Source: Lytechinus pictus (lineage: Eukaryota; Echinodermata; Echinoidea; Temnopleuroida; Toxopneustidae). Taken from it: a stretch of DNA of 64,000 nt. The notes beneath the pieces were generated by a model that saw only the letters and a list, made by a program, of their open reading frames with translations, made no database searches and had not been told where the DNA came from. Location: contig NC_087245.1 in NCBI RefSeq assembly GCF_037042905.1, positions 26,288,501 to 26,352,500 of the forward strand. The letters are read 5' to 3'. Below are positions 32,955 through 43,867 of the stretch, one piece after another (the first letter of the stretch is position 1; the number at the start of each line of letters is the position of its first letter). The position numbers and the translations under genes were made by a program.

Positions 32955-35800
32955 CTTGGTCTCATTCCTGCCTTTGATATCGAAACCCACTCGTATGGCG
33001 ACTCATTCCGCCACACTTATAGACAATATTTTTTGTAACACCCTGCCTTCGCCGGATTCTTCTGTAGTCATATCCGACATAACCGATCATTTTCCAATTA
33101 TGTCACATTTCACCCTTAGGCGCCCACTGAACAATCTACACCGGCCATCAAGGCGAAGACCAACTCATGAAAACATAGCCTTGACGCTTCTTTAGAATCT
33201 TCAGACTGGTCGCGTGTCTACAATACAAATGATGTTAATGCATCATTTGAAAACTTCCTTGACATATTTTGTAATAAATTAGATACTTACATTCCAAAAG
33301 TAAAAGACAAAGAAACGGCGTACAAAAAAACACCAAGACTTCCATGGATCTCCAAATCAATTTTACGTTCTATTAACAGAAAAAATAATTTGTACTATAA
33401 ATTTAAGACAAAAGGTACTGAGCAAGCTAAAATTAAGTATTCCAGATACAAAAAATATTTTGACTAAAACAATACGACTAGCAAAGAAAAAATACTTCAC
33501 GAAACAATTACATTTATATAAGAACGATATGCAAGGTACATGGAAGATTTTAAAACAAGCCATGAATTTATCAAATAACAAAACAAGCATAACTAAAATA
33601 AGGGATAATGATGAAATTGTTGAAGACTGAAATTATTGCCAATATTTTTAACAACTGTTTTTCCTCTATAGGGGTAAACTTAGCTCATGAAGTCCTTCCT
33701 TCAAACAAGCATTTTTCTGATTATCTGGGCATACCTAATCCAAATTCTATATTCTTTACGCCTGTTGTTGAACAAGAAATTATCGACATTGTGTCTAGTT
33801 TGAATAACAAAAAAAGTCCTGGCTATGATGATATCAACAATTTTATTTTGAAGGGTGTAATTTCCTCTATTGTTAATCCTTTGGTGTATATTTTTCATTA
33901 CAAAATGGTCAAGTTCCCGACAACATGAAAATTGGCAGAGTAATACCTCTTTTCAAAAAAGGTGATAAGTTTAATGTCAATAATTACAGACCTATATATT
34001 TCCTTATTGTCCTCCATATCAAAAATTTTAGAAAAGGTTGTTTACAGTAGAACTATTAACTTTTTGAAAGCACACAATATTTTCTCCGATTACCAGTTTG
34101 GCTTTAGAAAAAAACATAATACTGAACATGCCTTATTAAATTTCATTGACAAAGTGGCACATGCTCTCGACAACTCTTCACACATGGTTGGTATCTTCCT
34201 GGACTTCTCCAATGCCTTCGACACAATCAATCACAATATATTATTACATAAACTCGCTCACTATATGGGGTGCGTGGGAAGGCCTTGGAGTGGTTCAGGA
34301 GCTACTTATCCAATAGACGTCAGTACGTAACATTAAACGACTTTACATCCAACATGCGAAATATAAATTGCGGAGTCCCACAGGGTAGTCTGTTAGGTCC
34401 TTTATTATTTATCATTTACATTAATGATTTTTGTAAATCATCCGATATTCTTTCGTTCATATTTTTTGCCGACGATTCTAATCTTTTCTATTCTCATAAA
34501 AATCCAAACACACTACTAAATATAGTAAATTCTGAGCTAGAAAAGGTTACTCAGTGGATAAGAGCTAACAAACTATCCCTTAATCTAAAAAAAAACCGAA
34601 TACATGTTATTTAGTAACTCCATAGACACACTGCCCGCAAACATTGTGTTTGATGATACCCCTTTAGAAGTTGTTTCGTTTATAACGTTCCTTGGCATAA
34701 CTGTCGATAACAAACTTTCGTGGAAATATCACATTGAAAATATTTGTAAAGCGATTTCACGCAACATCGGCATAATAAATAAACTGAAATTTCATTTTCC
34801 TCCACGAACCTTATTAATGCTTTATTCTTCTTTAATCTTACCATATTTGAACTACGGCATTCTTGTTTGGGGCAATACCCACCAAGTTATATTAAACAGA
34901 CTTCTTTTATTACAAAAGAAATCTCTCCTTATAATTAACCATTCTTCATTTCTTTCACACACAGACCCATTGTTTGCTGAAAACAAGCTGCTAAAAATAA
35001 ATGATCTATATCTGTTTCACTTAGGCCAATTTATGTATAAATATAATAACAATTCACTTCCTCACGTATTTGATTCAATGTTCCCTCAAAATCGTTCATT
35101 TCATCATTACCCTACGAGACAGTCTAATGAGTTCCATTTACCTCTTTTAAGAACACTGTTAGCTAAAAAAAAAACATTTATATACGATGGCCCGAGATTC
35201 TGGAACTCCCTTAGTGAAGATATCATTAAAAGCCCATCCCTCTGTTCTTTTAAAATGAAACTTAAATATAATTTTCTGAAATCATACAGGTCATCATTTC
35301 CTCAATTTTGAATAATCATATCATTAAATTCACAATTTCATGCCTCCTTAACTTTATTTTTATTTTTTTGTTATTATCCGCGCGTTGAAGTCCTGCTCTA
35401 TTATCTTTCTTTATCTCTTTTCTCTTTTCCCTTTTTATTTTCATTTCCCTTGTGTGTGCTTCCATGTTTTCTTGTTCCTTGTTCTTTGTTTTTTTGTTTT
35501 GCTGTTCCCTGTTTTGTCATCTTCGTGTCTGTCTTCGTAAGCAATTCTAAAATAATTATTTAGAGGAGTCCACACAATACTGCTTTTTAGTGGATCCCTC
35601 CATTTTCTCAGAATTTTATTTTAAAATGGTTATGATATTTTGCTTATACATAATACTCTGTTTTGTTTTGCTTTTTACTTATAGATAAATATCATATACT
35701 GTACATGCCTGAATTTATTTTGTCTGTATAAGTTCACTGTAACTATTTTGACCACATTACTTTGTTCTGTTGAAAATGAAATAAAATAAATTGAATTAAG
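32955..35800 (+). mobile_element. Dead 5'-truncated non-LTR retrotransposon (LINE)
   Basis: The frame at 32956-33195 has ATLIDNIF and SDITDHFPI, typical of the end of an apurinic-type endonuclease. Reverse transcriptase follows in shifted frames: FLDFSNAFDTINHN near 34196, CGVPQGSLLGPLLFIIYIND near 34372, and the catalytic box FADD at 34465-34476. Frame 34604-35311 continues into the thumb/C-terminal region (LPYLNYGILVWGNT, YPTRQSNEFHLP, YDGPRFWNSL). At least three frame changes and the missing 5' end make it inactive. Motifs place it in the Jockey/CR1/L2 assemblage without RNase H. The A-rich AATAAATTGAATTAAG tail marks the 3' end. Confidence 0.88.
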
Positions 35801-35807
35801 CTCTATA

Positions 35808-38292
35808 TGCTTGAGGGGGCCGAGTATGGCGCTTTTGGCAGGAAGTAGCTTAATATAGGTCCCGAGCGAGCGAAGCGAGCGAAGCGAGCGAGATAAAAAA
35901 ATCACCTTTTCATGAGAATCTAACATGAAGATAGATTTTAACGTGATATTCAGAAAAATATAATACTTTCCTTTCTTTCCTCATTTTTTTTTGTTTGGTT
36001 GTAGAACTTTTGGGGGCCATGGTCCAAACTCATCCATATAACAGTGCTTTATGGGTGGGGTCCAGGGCAGAGCCCCGAAACCTCTTGATATCAAAGCCAT
36101 TTTAAACCTTACAGATGGCCACTTATTTTAATCAAATTGCGTGTATATTTATATAGCTTTAACACAACACATAAATTCAATGCAGTTGTGTATCGTAATC
36201 ATCCAAATATTGTGAGGGGCACACCATAGCAAATGTGGGAAAATTTGTTATAAGTCGCCAGCGAGCCAGAAAAAAAAGGCCTGTTAAAATGAAATTCTAA
36301 TTATGTGATAGATTTTTACATCATTATAGCAAATATGTCATATCTTTTTTTTCATTCATCTCATTTCGCTTCCTCCTTTGTTTTCTTTTATTTCCCCTTG
36401 GCTGTGGAACCACCCCCCGGTACGCCAGTGCTTCAACGTAAAGCTAAATGCAGGAAGGGTCCATATAGGGGCCCGTTATAGAACCCATTGAAGGTTACAG
36501 ATGAAGAACCCCCACTGCACGGGGTCTTGACTCTTGGACGGAGCCTTTGGAGATTTAGCAAGTTTATGATAGACTTTCATACGACATTATGCTATATACC
36601 ATCCATTTTTCTTCCCGCTCGTTATCTCAATCCTCGGCAGCCCGGTAGTGTACGTTATCTTGTCCATATTCTTTATTTTCCAATTTAGATTTTGGCTAAT
36701 TCCATTCTGCCTTTATTTTCCGCTTTTGTTTGCCTTTTTGTCATCTTTAATTTATTTCCTTGTCTTATTAATCATGCTAATGTATTTGTATATCGGGGCG
36801 AATTGTTCTTTGTCACTCGTTCTTTTTCCTTCCTTTTCCCCGTTATCTTTCCGTTTTCCCTTTTTTATGTGTTTTCTTAGTTTTCTTTTCCCTTTTCCTT
36901 TCCCTTTCCCCTTTTTTCTTTCCTTTCCCTTTCCCTTTCTTCCCCCCTTTTTTTTTCTTTTTCCCGTTTTTTTTATTTTCCCGGTGAGCTCCGCCAGGGG
37001 GGGGGCAGCTTGCCCAGTGGCGTAACAGGCGGGGGGCAGGAGGGCAAGCTGCCCCCCCCTGGCGGATTTCACCGGGAAAAAATTAAAAAAACGGGAAAAA
37101 GAAAAAAGAGAGGGAGAAAGAAAGGGAAAGGGGAAAAGGAAAGGAGGAGAAGGAAAGGGAAATGGAAAAGAAAACGAAGATAAATATATATTTTTTTAAC
37201 AGAATAGGAAGGAAGGACAGCGGGAAAAGGAACGAAAGAAGAACATTTGAGAAAGGATAAATCATTCCGAAATAGGCCTATGTAATGCAATAGTGTGATG
37301 GGAAATAAATTAAAAGATGACAAATGACAAACAATAGCGGGAAATGAAGTTAGAAGGGAATTAGTCAAAAGCTGAAGGTGGAAAACGAAGAAAAGGGACA
37401 AGAAAAACAAAACACTTAATAACACGACCGGGCTGCCGATGATTGAAAATGAAGAGCGGGAAGAAAGATGGACTGCATACAACATTGTGCTGTAAGCTTG
37501 CTAAATTTTATTCAAATAAGATACCGGGGCTTTGCCCCGACCCCACGCAGTAGGGGCTCTTCATCTATAACCTTCAAATGGCTCTATATAACTTCCCCCT
37601 GTAGGGACCATACATTAAGCTTTACGTTCAATGAATGGCGTACAGACCCGGGGGGTCTTGGTTCCAAACCCAAAGGAAATAAAAGAAATTAAAGGAGACA
37701 ACGTATATGAAACAAATGGAAACAATGACATTTATTATTTACTGAATTAAAAAAATCTATATATCACGTAATTAGAATTTAAGTTCAGTAGGCAATCTTT
37801 TTTTCCAGCTTGCTTTCCTCGCTGGCGACTTTTATTAAAATAATATTCCCACATTGCCCCCCCCCCCCTCAAAATATTTGGTTCATTACGCAACTGGGCT
37901 GAATAAATGTGTTGTGTAAAAGCTATATTCTGTATATACCCGCGATATTTGATTAAAAATAGCGGCAATCTGCGTTGTTTAAATGGCTTTGATATCAAGA
38001 AGTTCCGGGGGCTCCGCCCCCGACCCCAATCGCATAGCACTTCGTATATGAGTATGGTAGGGTTGGGCCATGGCCCCAAAAAGTTCTACAACCAAGAACA
38101 AAAAACAAGGAGGAAATGAAGGCAAAGGAAAAGTGTAGGATATAATTTTTTTACTGAATATTATGTCAAAATATATCTCAAAGTCAAATTCTCATTAAAA
38201 GGTGATTTTTTTTCTCGCTCGCTTCGCTCGCTCGGGACTTATATTAAGCAGCTTTTGTTAACACATGCGCCATACTGCGCCCCTCGTTTGTT
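35808..38292. mobile_element. 2.5-kb fold-back element with about 1.2-kb inverted arms
   Basis: Matching pairs run the whole length: GAGTATGGCGC / GCGCCATACT, GTCCCGAGCGAGCGAAGCGA / its inverse at 38213-38240, TTGTAGAACTTTTGGGGGCC / its inverse near 38070-38090, TGAAGAACCCCCACT near 36501 / AGTAGGGGCTCTTCA near 37550, and CAGGGGGGGGGCAGCTTGCC / GGCAAGCTGCCCCCCCCTGG around the centre near 37035. The short loop holds CAGTGGCGTAACAGGCGG, a transposon-end-like sequence. Arms have diverged by small indels. CT- and GA-rich tracts produce spurious frames. Confidence 0.85.
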
Positions 38293-38314
38293 TGTTTTGT
38301 ATACTCATCACGTT

Positions 38315-38690
38315 ACTGCCGCAAAGAATCCTGTTCATAGTGGCGTACAGACCACGAAAACAAGGAATGGAAAGAGAGAAAGGTGAAATATATGATTCTC
38401 TGCATATCAAAAAAATTGAATTTTTGGATTTAAAATGTCAAAATTTTTGCTCGCTCGCTTCGCTCGCTCGCAAATTTTTTTTTTTAAAGATAAATTCTGC
38501 CGATACGCAATAGGCCTATCTGGCCCTCTAAAAATTGTTGCCTCATTTCTCCATTACGCCTGTTCATACCATGATTATGACCGGGAATTTTTTGGCTCTT
38601 GCCCCCCCCCCCTGGCCACCGACCCCTGTTACGCCGCTGAGCTTGCCCCCCTGCCCCCCCCCCCCGCCTGTTACGCCACTGATCGATAGT
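38315..38690. repeat. Transposon fragment with TCGCTCGCTTCGCTCGC motif
   Basis: ATAGTGGCGTACAGACC at the left, TTGCTCGCTCGCTTCGCTCG in the middle, poly-C blocks, and CCTGTTACGCCACTG at the right. GTGGCGTA and its inverse TACGCCAC at the two ends suggest a decayed hAT-like element with a related one embedded at its right end. Confidence 0.55.
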
Positions 38691-38869
38691 CCTTCACGGT
38701 GAAGTTTTGCGCCCAGCAGTCCTACCCCAGCTCTACCCCTCGGGATCCTGGCGACATGTATTAACTGATCAATGCATGATATTTATCCATTAGGTACCAT
38801 ATATATTTTTGTTAATTCTAGATCAAATGAATAATACTGAATTATGTTATATTAGAATAAATGGACATT

Positions 38870-39260
38870 AGACCAAATGTGAATCAGTAGACCAAATGAA
38901 AACTAGACCAAGTGACGATTAGCCCAAGTGGTCATTAGACCATTTGGCTATTAGACCAAGCGGTCATTAGACCAAATGGATATTAGACCAAGTGGTCATT
39001 AGACCATTTGGCTATTAGACCAAGTGGTCATTAGACGAATTGGATATTAGACCAAGTGGGAATTAGACGAATTGGATATTAGACCAAGTGAGAATTAGCC
39101 AAAACTGGTTATTAGCCCAAAAGGAAATTAGACGAATTGGATATTAGACCAAGTGGGAATTAGACAAATTGGATATTAGCCGAACTGTTTGTAGACGAAA
39201 TGAATTTAGACTATGTAAGTTGGACGAAGTGATACGTAGACCAAGTGGTATTAGACCATC
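38870..39260. repeat. 16-20-bp minisatellite, ATTAGACCAAGTGGTC type
   Basis: About twenty units of ATTAGACCAAGTGG with alternating GTC/ATT/CAT spacers. It is the inverse of the TTGGTCTAAT units at 31270-31340 and 32600-32960, and forms the right end of the 8-kb insertion. Confidence 0.85.
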
Positions 39261-40054
39261 CGATAATTCACCGTTGTTAATCCAATTGTTTTAGTTCTAG
39301 GTAGAAAATTTTTGAATAAACTTAATTTCATATAACAAAATACAAAAGAACAAGTGGGGATATGACATCATCAGTCCACCTAATGAATATTCATGAAGTC
39401 ATATGCCTAGAACTCATGGGCGGAAATCCCAGGGGGACAGGGGGGACGCGTCCCCCCTACCATTTTGGAAAGGGGGGACATCATATCAAATGTCCCCCTA
39501 CTATTTGTGGTCTTTTATTATGGAAAAAATACATAATTCAAAATCGAAATTATACACATGTATCCTCGAATTTTGAAATATATATAAACAGATAGTTGGA
39601 TAGGAAAAGAAAAGGCATACCGGCCCGACTATTCTCGAACTCGCATCTAGCCTATAAAGTCGGCAAGCCCTGAAAAAGTAGCTTCTTTTATCCAAGTGAT
39701 ATTCATGACTAGAGGTTTTTTGCATTGTTAATGAGCTTGGTGCGAACCAAAACACCTCTTTTTATTCGGCCATTGCTGCTCTAAATATTGACCAAATTTC
39801 ATGTTTTTGGTATCTTTGTAAAGAAGAAGAATTATTCTTTCAGGTCATGTGTTTGGATTTTTAAAAGGATGTTGTAATATAGGGAAAACTTTTGAACTAA
39901 AACATGAAACAAAATAATTTTTTTCATGCAACAAAAGTTGTTGTTTTCACAATTAATTTCTGTTTGAGCACAAATGATTCTTTAAGTTAGATCATGATAA
40001 AGCTGAAGATCTAAGCTTTAATATGATATTACTTGTATAAGAAGATGTATTTTA

Positions 40055-40351
40055 GATGGGTCAGCAGCCAGCTTTTCATAGGCCGAGTACATTTAGCAGC
40101 TCAAAAACAAGAATACTGCGCTCTGATTGGTCATAGAGACCACACACCCACGCAAATTCCAGTGTTCCCCACACTGGGCCTCTGCAAGGTCACACTCACC
40201 ATGTGGTAATCTCTTCAAATTACCCGCGGCTGTTGTTTTGAAAACATTATTCAGCCAATCAGAACTCTGGATTTTATGTTACTCAGAAATTTCAGAAATC
40301 TCGTCTTGCATCTTGATGGAAAAAGCTGGCTGCTGATGCTGCTGACCCATC
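40055..40351. mobile_element. TA-flanked MITE nested in the 4.16-kb element
   Basis: GATGGGTCAGCAGCCAGCTT at the left pairs with AAGCTGGCTGCTGATGCTGC and GACCCATC at the right. TA flanks both sides, so a Tc1/mariner-type helper is likely. The interior holds ACTCTGATTGGT / ACCAATCAGAACTCT-like inverted segments. Confidence 0.82.
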
Positions 40352-41289
40352 TAAAAGATGCCACATATCAAGAGTGACATTGTAAGAAAGTATAGAGTTT
40401 GAGCTTTCTGATGATATGAATAATGTTTGTGCCTAAAACACAAAAATGTTGCACAATTTGCAAGTGAAAACAGAGGAAGAAAATTCTGTTTGATGCATCT
40501 TTTCAGGTAAAAATTTCACTTATTTATCAAAATATTTTATTCAAAAGAAGTGACCAATATAAAAGAGTAACATTTACTCTTCCCATGGTACAAAAATAAT
40601 CAATATTACTCAAGGAGAAAGTGGTTATATTCTTTGAGAAAGAAAGTCTCACAATTCACGAGATTTTGCAGGGACATGAATTCAGCCACGAGAGGACTTG
40701 GATAAATCTTGCTCATTTCCTCATTAACACAGGGGCTTGCTGACTGACTGTATATGCCAAAGAGTGATGACATTGATGACATCGATGGCCATTGTCAATT
40801 TCATAACTAATAAAAATGACGGGGAAAAAAAATCGCCTCTGGATACCTATAAGTAAATTTAGTGCATAGATGGTAGACGAGAATGTACCATACCCCGTAA
40901 AAGCATACCCAATTCATTTTCCCTTTATTTCAAATTTACTTGGAATATAAGAATATTTTCATTGTTCGCGTACTCAGTAAAAAGAATAATTTTCATGAGT
41001 TATGATTAATCATTCACAGTGAATTTTAACTATGTCTAATCCCCCAAAATTTGTTTTTAAATACTCTATTAACGAGACTTTCATATTCCATTTTTACACA
41101 AAATTCCTGCCATGAGAGGGGTCATCATAGGTAGATCAAGGGGCACTGATCTCGGCGGCCCGCCCCCTATATATTGGCGGCGCAAAATAGGAAGGTGAGG
41201 AGAAAAATAAGAAGAAAGATAGGACGAGGAAGAAAATTAAATGATGGAAGGGGAGGGGAATGATGGGAAAAAAATAAAACTTTCAGTAT

Positions 41290-43250
41290 AAAAATAAAAA
41301 AATTCGCTCGCGCTTTGCATTAATACACAGCCATCTCCTTATTTCAAAACGTGCTTTAAAATTTTTTAACTTTTTAGATCGAAATATATAAAAATCAATT
41401 CATTTATTGAGGAAGATATCCATCTTTTTCATAATTTTTAGGTTTAAATCTTTAAAAAAAATTAGCTCGCGCTTTGCGCTCGCATTGCTTATTAAGATAA
41501 ACTGCTTGTTCTTTATTTCAAAAGTGCTTGAAAGATCCAGTTTTCAGATCTGAATAAAAAAATCATTTCGCGCTTCGCGCTCGCATCAGTAATATGGTTG
41601 AGTCAGATACTATCCTGTTTATTGCTATAAGGTGAAAAGAAGATGACTTTTTTGGTCGGAAAATAAAAAAAAATCAGGATGCGCTTCGCGCTCACATTAA
41701 TTAAAATTTAGTTAGATAGCTACCCTGTCCTTGATTCTAAAATATGCTGATAATACCAATTTTCAAGCCGGAAATGACATATCTTCAGCACACACTTCGC
41801 GTTCGAATCTAATATAGTTTAGTAAAATTCCTATCCTGTTCATGATTTGAAAAAGTGTTACGATTGTCCAGTTTTTAGGTTGGAAAATATAAACTTTCAG
41901 CTCGCCCTTCGCGCCCACATTAATTGTTTAGATTCCTATCCTGTTCATATTTTTTTTAAAGAACTAAGAATGTCTAGTATTTAGGTTGGAAAAAAAAAAA
42001 AACTTTCACCTCTTGCTTCGCGATCGCATTAATTGTTTAGATTCCTATCCTGTTCATAATTTTTTTTTTAAGTACTAAGAATGTCTAGTATTTAGGGTGG
42101 AAAATAAAAAACTTTCAGCTCGCGCTTCGCGCTCGCATTCATTATTTAGATTCCTATTCCGTTCATTATTAAGTGCTAAGAATGTCCAGTCTTTAGGTTG
42201 GAAAATAAAAAACTTTCAGCTCGCGCTTCACGCTCGCATTAATTGTTTAGATTCCTATCCTGTTCATATTCTTTTTAAAGTGCTATGAATGTCCAGTATT
42301 TAGGTTGGAAAATCAAAAATTTTCAGCTCGCGCTCGCATCTATTATTTAGTTTAATTCCTATCCTGTTCATGATTTGAAAAAGTGTTACGAATGTCCAGT
42401 TTTTAGGTTGGAAAATATAAACTTTCAGCTCGCCCTTCGCGCCCACATTAATTGTTTAGATTCCTATCCTGTTCATATTTTTTTAAAGAACTAAGAATGT
42501 CTAGTATTTAGGTTGGAAAATAAAAAAAACTTTCACCTCTTGCTTCGCGATCGCATTAATTGTTTAGATTCCTATCCTGTTCATATTTTTTTAAAGAACT
42601 AAGAATGTCCAGTCTTTAGGTTGGAAAATAAAAAACTTTCAGCTCGCGCTTCACGCTCGCATTAATTGTTTAGATTCCTATCCTGTTCATATTCTTTTTA
42701 AAGTGCTATGAATGTCCAGTATTTAGGTTGGAAAATCAAAAATTTTCAGCTCGCGCTCGCATCTATTATTTAGTTTAATTCCTATCCTGTTCATGATTTG
42801 AAAAAGTGTTACGAATGTCCAGTTTTTAGGTTGGAAAATCAAAAACCTTCAGCTCGCGCTTCGCGCTAGCATTATTTTATTAGATTCCTAACCTGTTCAT
42901 TATTTTTATAAAACTGTTAAGAATGTCCAGTTTTTAGGTTGGAAAATCAAACACTTTCAGCTCGCGCTCGCATCTATCATTTAGTTGAATTCCTAATCTG
43001 TTCATGATTTGAAAAAGTGTTACGAATGTCCAGTTTTTAGGTAATTCCTATCCTTACGAATGTTTAGTTTTTAGGTTGGAAAATCAAAAACTTTCAGCTC
43101 GCGCTTTGCGCTCGCAATAATGGTTTAGGTAAGTTCGAATCTAGTTCATGATCACAAAAAAATGTTCAGAATGTTCAATTTCCAGGTCACAATTTATGAA
43201 ATATCATCATATTTAGGCTCGCGCTTCGCACTCGTTTTACTTTTTAGCGC
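41290..43250. repeat. About 105-bp satellite with higher-order structure
   Basis: At least fifteen units share TTCAGCTCGCGCTTCGCGCT, TTAGATTCCTATCCTGTTCA, AATGTCCAGT and TTTAGGTTGGAAAAT. Spacing between CAGCTCGC starts is about 101-109 in the better-preserved right half. Variant units recur as a set: the segment beginning ATTCCTATCCTGTTCATGAT with AAAAGTGTTACG recurs near 41828, 42355 and 42778, showing multi-unit duplications of about 528 and 423 bp. The left part (before 41.8 kb) is more diverged. Confidence 0.9.
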
Positions 43251-43437
43251 GTTGTTTTTTATGCTTTGCGCACTGCGTTTCTTGGTGCTGTTGACTAATA
43301 AATTCATCATTTCCTGATGAAGCCCTATGGGCGAAAATTTGATCAACTTTTCTCTCTACGGTTGTTTTATTCATCTTGTATTTTGCTTTATACTACCACA
43401 ACTGACGCAGGACCTTCATTTTTAGTCTTGTCTGATC

Positions 43438-43482
<45 letters not shown>

Positions 43483-43515
43483 AAACATATATATATGTAT
43501 GTGTGTGTGTGTGTA
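43438..43515. repeat. TA/TG microsatellite
   Basis: Runs of TA followed by TG within the right part of the 4.16-kb element. Confidence 0.9.
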
Positions 43516-43867
43516 TGAAAACGGAAAACTCAATTGTGTCCCCCCTACCTTCAAGGAGAGATTTCCGCCCATGCTAGAACTGTTTCACCGGCGCAGCAAA
43601 TCTTTAAAATTCAATATCTGATTTTGATCCGAATTTTCAGCATTTTGCTTTGTGAATTTTACTCTATTTATTGAGATATGAATATTTAGCCTGGAGTATC
43701 CATTTAAGGCCGGGAGTTGCATTAATTTTCAGAACATGGAATATACTTGTTTAGGGTGCTTTTCGAAACCCCATGGTCACGCTTGGTATCCGGGCATGTT
43801 ATAACCACTCGTCAAGTGCCCCCCCCCCCGGCCCCGGGCGTCGATCCGTGATCATGTCCGACACCCA

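Larger units (their letters stand above)
31263..39272. mobile_element. 8-kb insertion ended by inverted TTGGTCTAAT minisatellites
   Basis: The left end GGTTTACTGACGGTTAGTCT and the inverse of the right end GGTGAATTATCGGATGGTCT align well. Both ends run into copies of a 16-20-bp unit (CACTTGGTCTAATNNCCA at the left, its inverse at the right: 31270-31340, 32600-32960, 38870-39260). GTTGT next to each end may be the target duplication. It carries, in order, a CCAGT element, a palindromic MITE, a dead LINE, a fold-back and another TE fragment. Confidence 0.7.
39415..43573. mobile_element. 4.16-kb TIR element with 8-bp TSD and internal satellite
   Basis: CATGGGCGGAAATC at the left and GATTTCCGCCCATG at the right are exact inverses, and CTAGAACT is duplicated on both sides (39407-39414 and 43574-43581). 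The 8-bp duplication suggests hAT. Near the ends GTCCCCCCTACC and its relatives also pair. No transposase is readable; instead the element holds a nested MITE (40055-40351) and a 2-kb satellite (41.29-43.25 kb). The insertion point is in the split TTAA MITE. Confidence 0.88.
31118..43707. mobile_element. TTAA MITE split across 12.6 kb
   Basis: Three blocks belong to one copy of the 12524-13105 family: 31118-31262 (GGGCTGATGATGTCACATCC onward), 39273-39406 (AAGTGGGGATATGACATCAT, AATATTCATGA) and 43582-43707 (TTCAGCATTTTGCTTTGTGA, then CCATTTAA). Their order and orientation match the intact copy. The left outer arm is missing, cut off by the poly-G fragment. The two gaps are later insertions. 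Confidence 0.85.

Noticed and set aside
36648-37485. Several long Phe/Pro/Leu-rich or Lys/Gly-rich frames
   Set aside because: They are translations of CT- or GA-rich tracts in the two arms of the fold-back.
41290-43250. CRISPR-like regular repeat array
   Set aside because: Period is about 105 bp with diverged units and no unique spacers; it is a satellite inside a TIR element in eukaryotic DNA.
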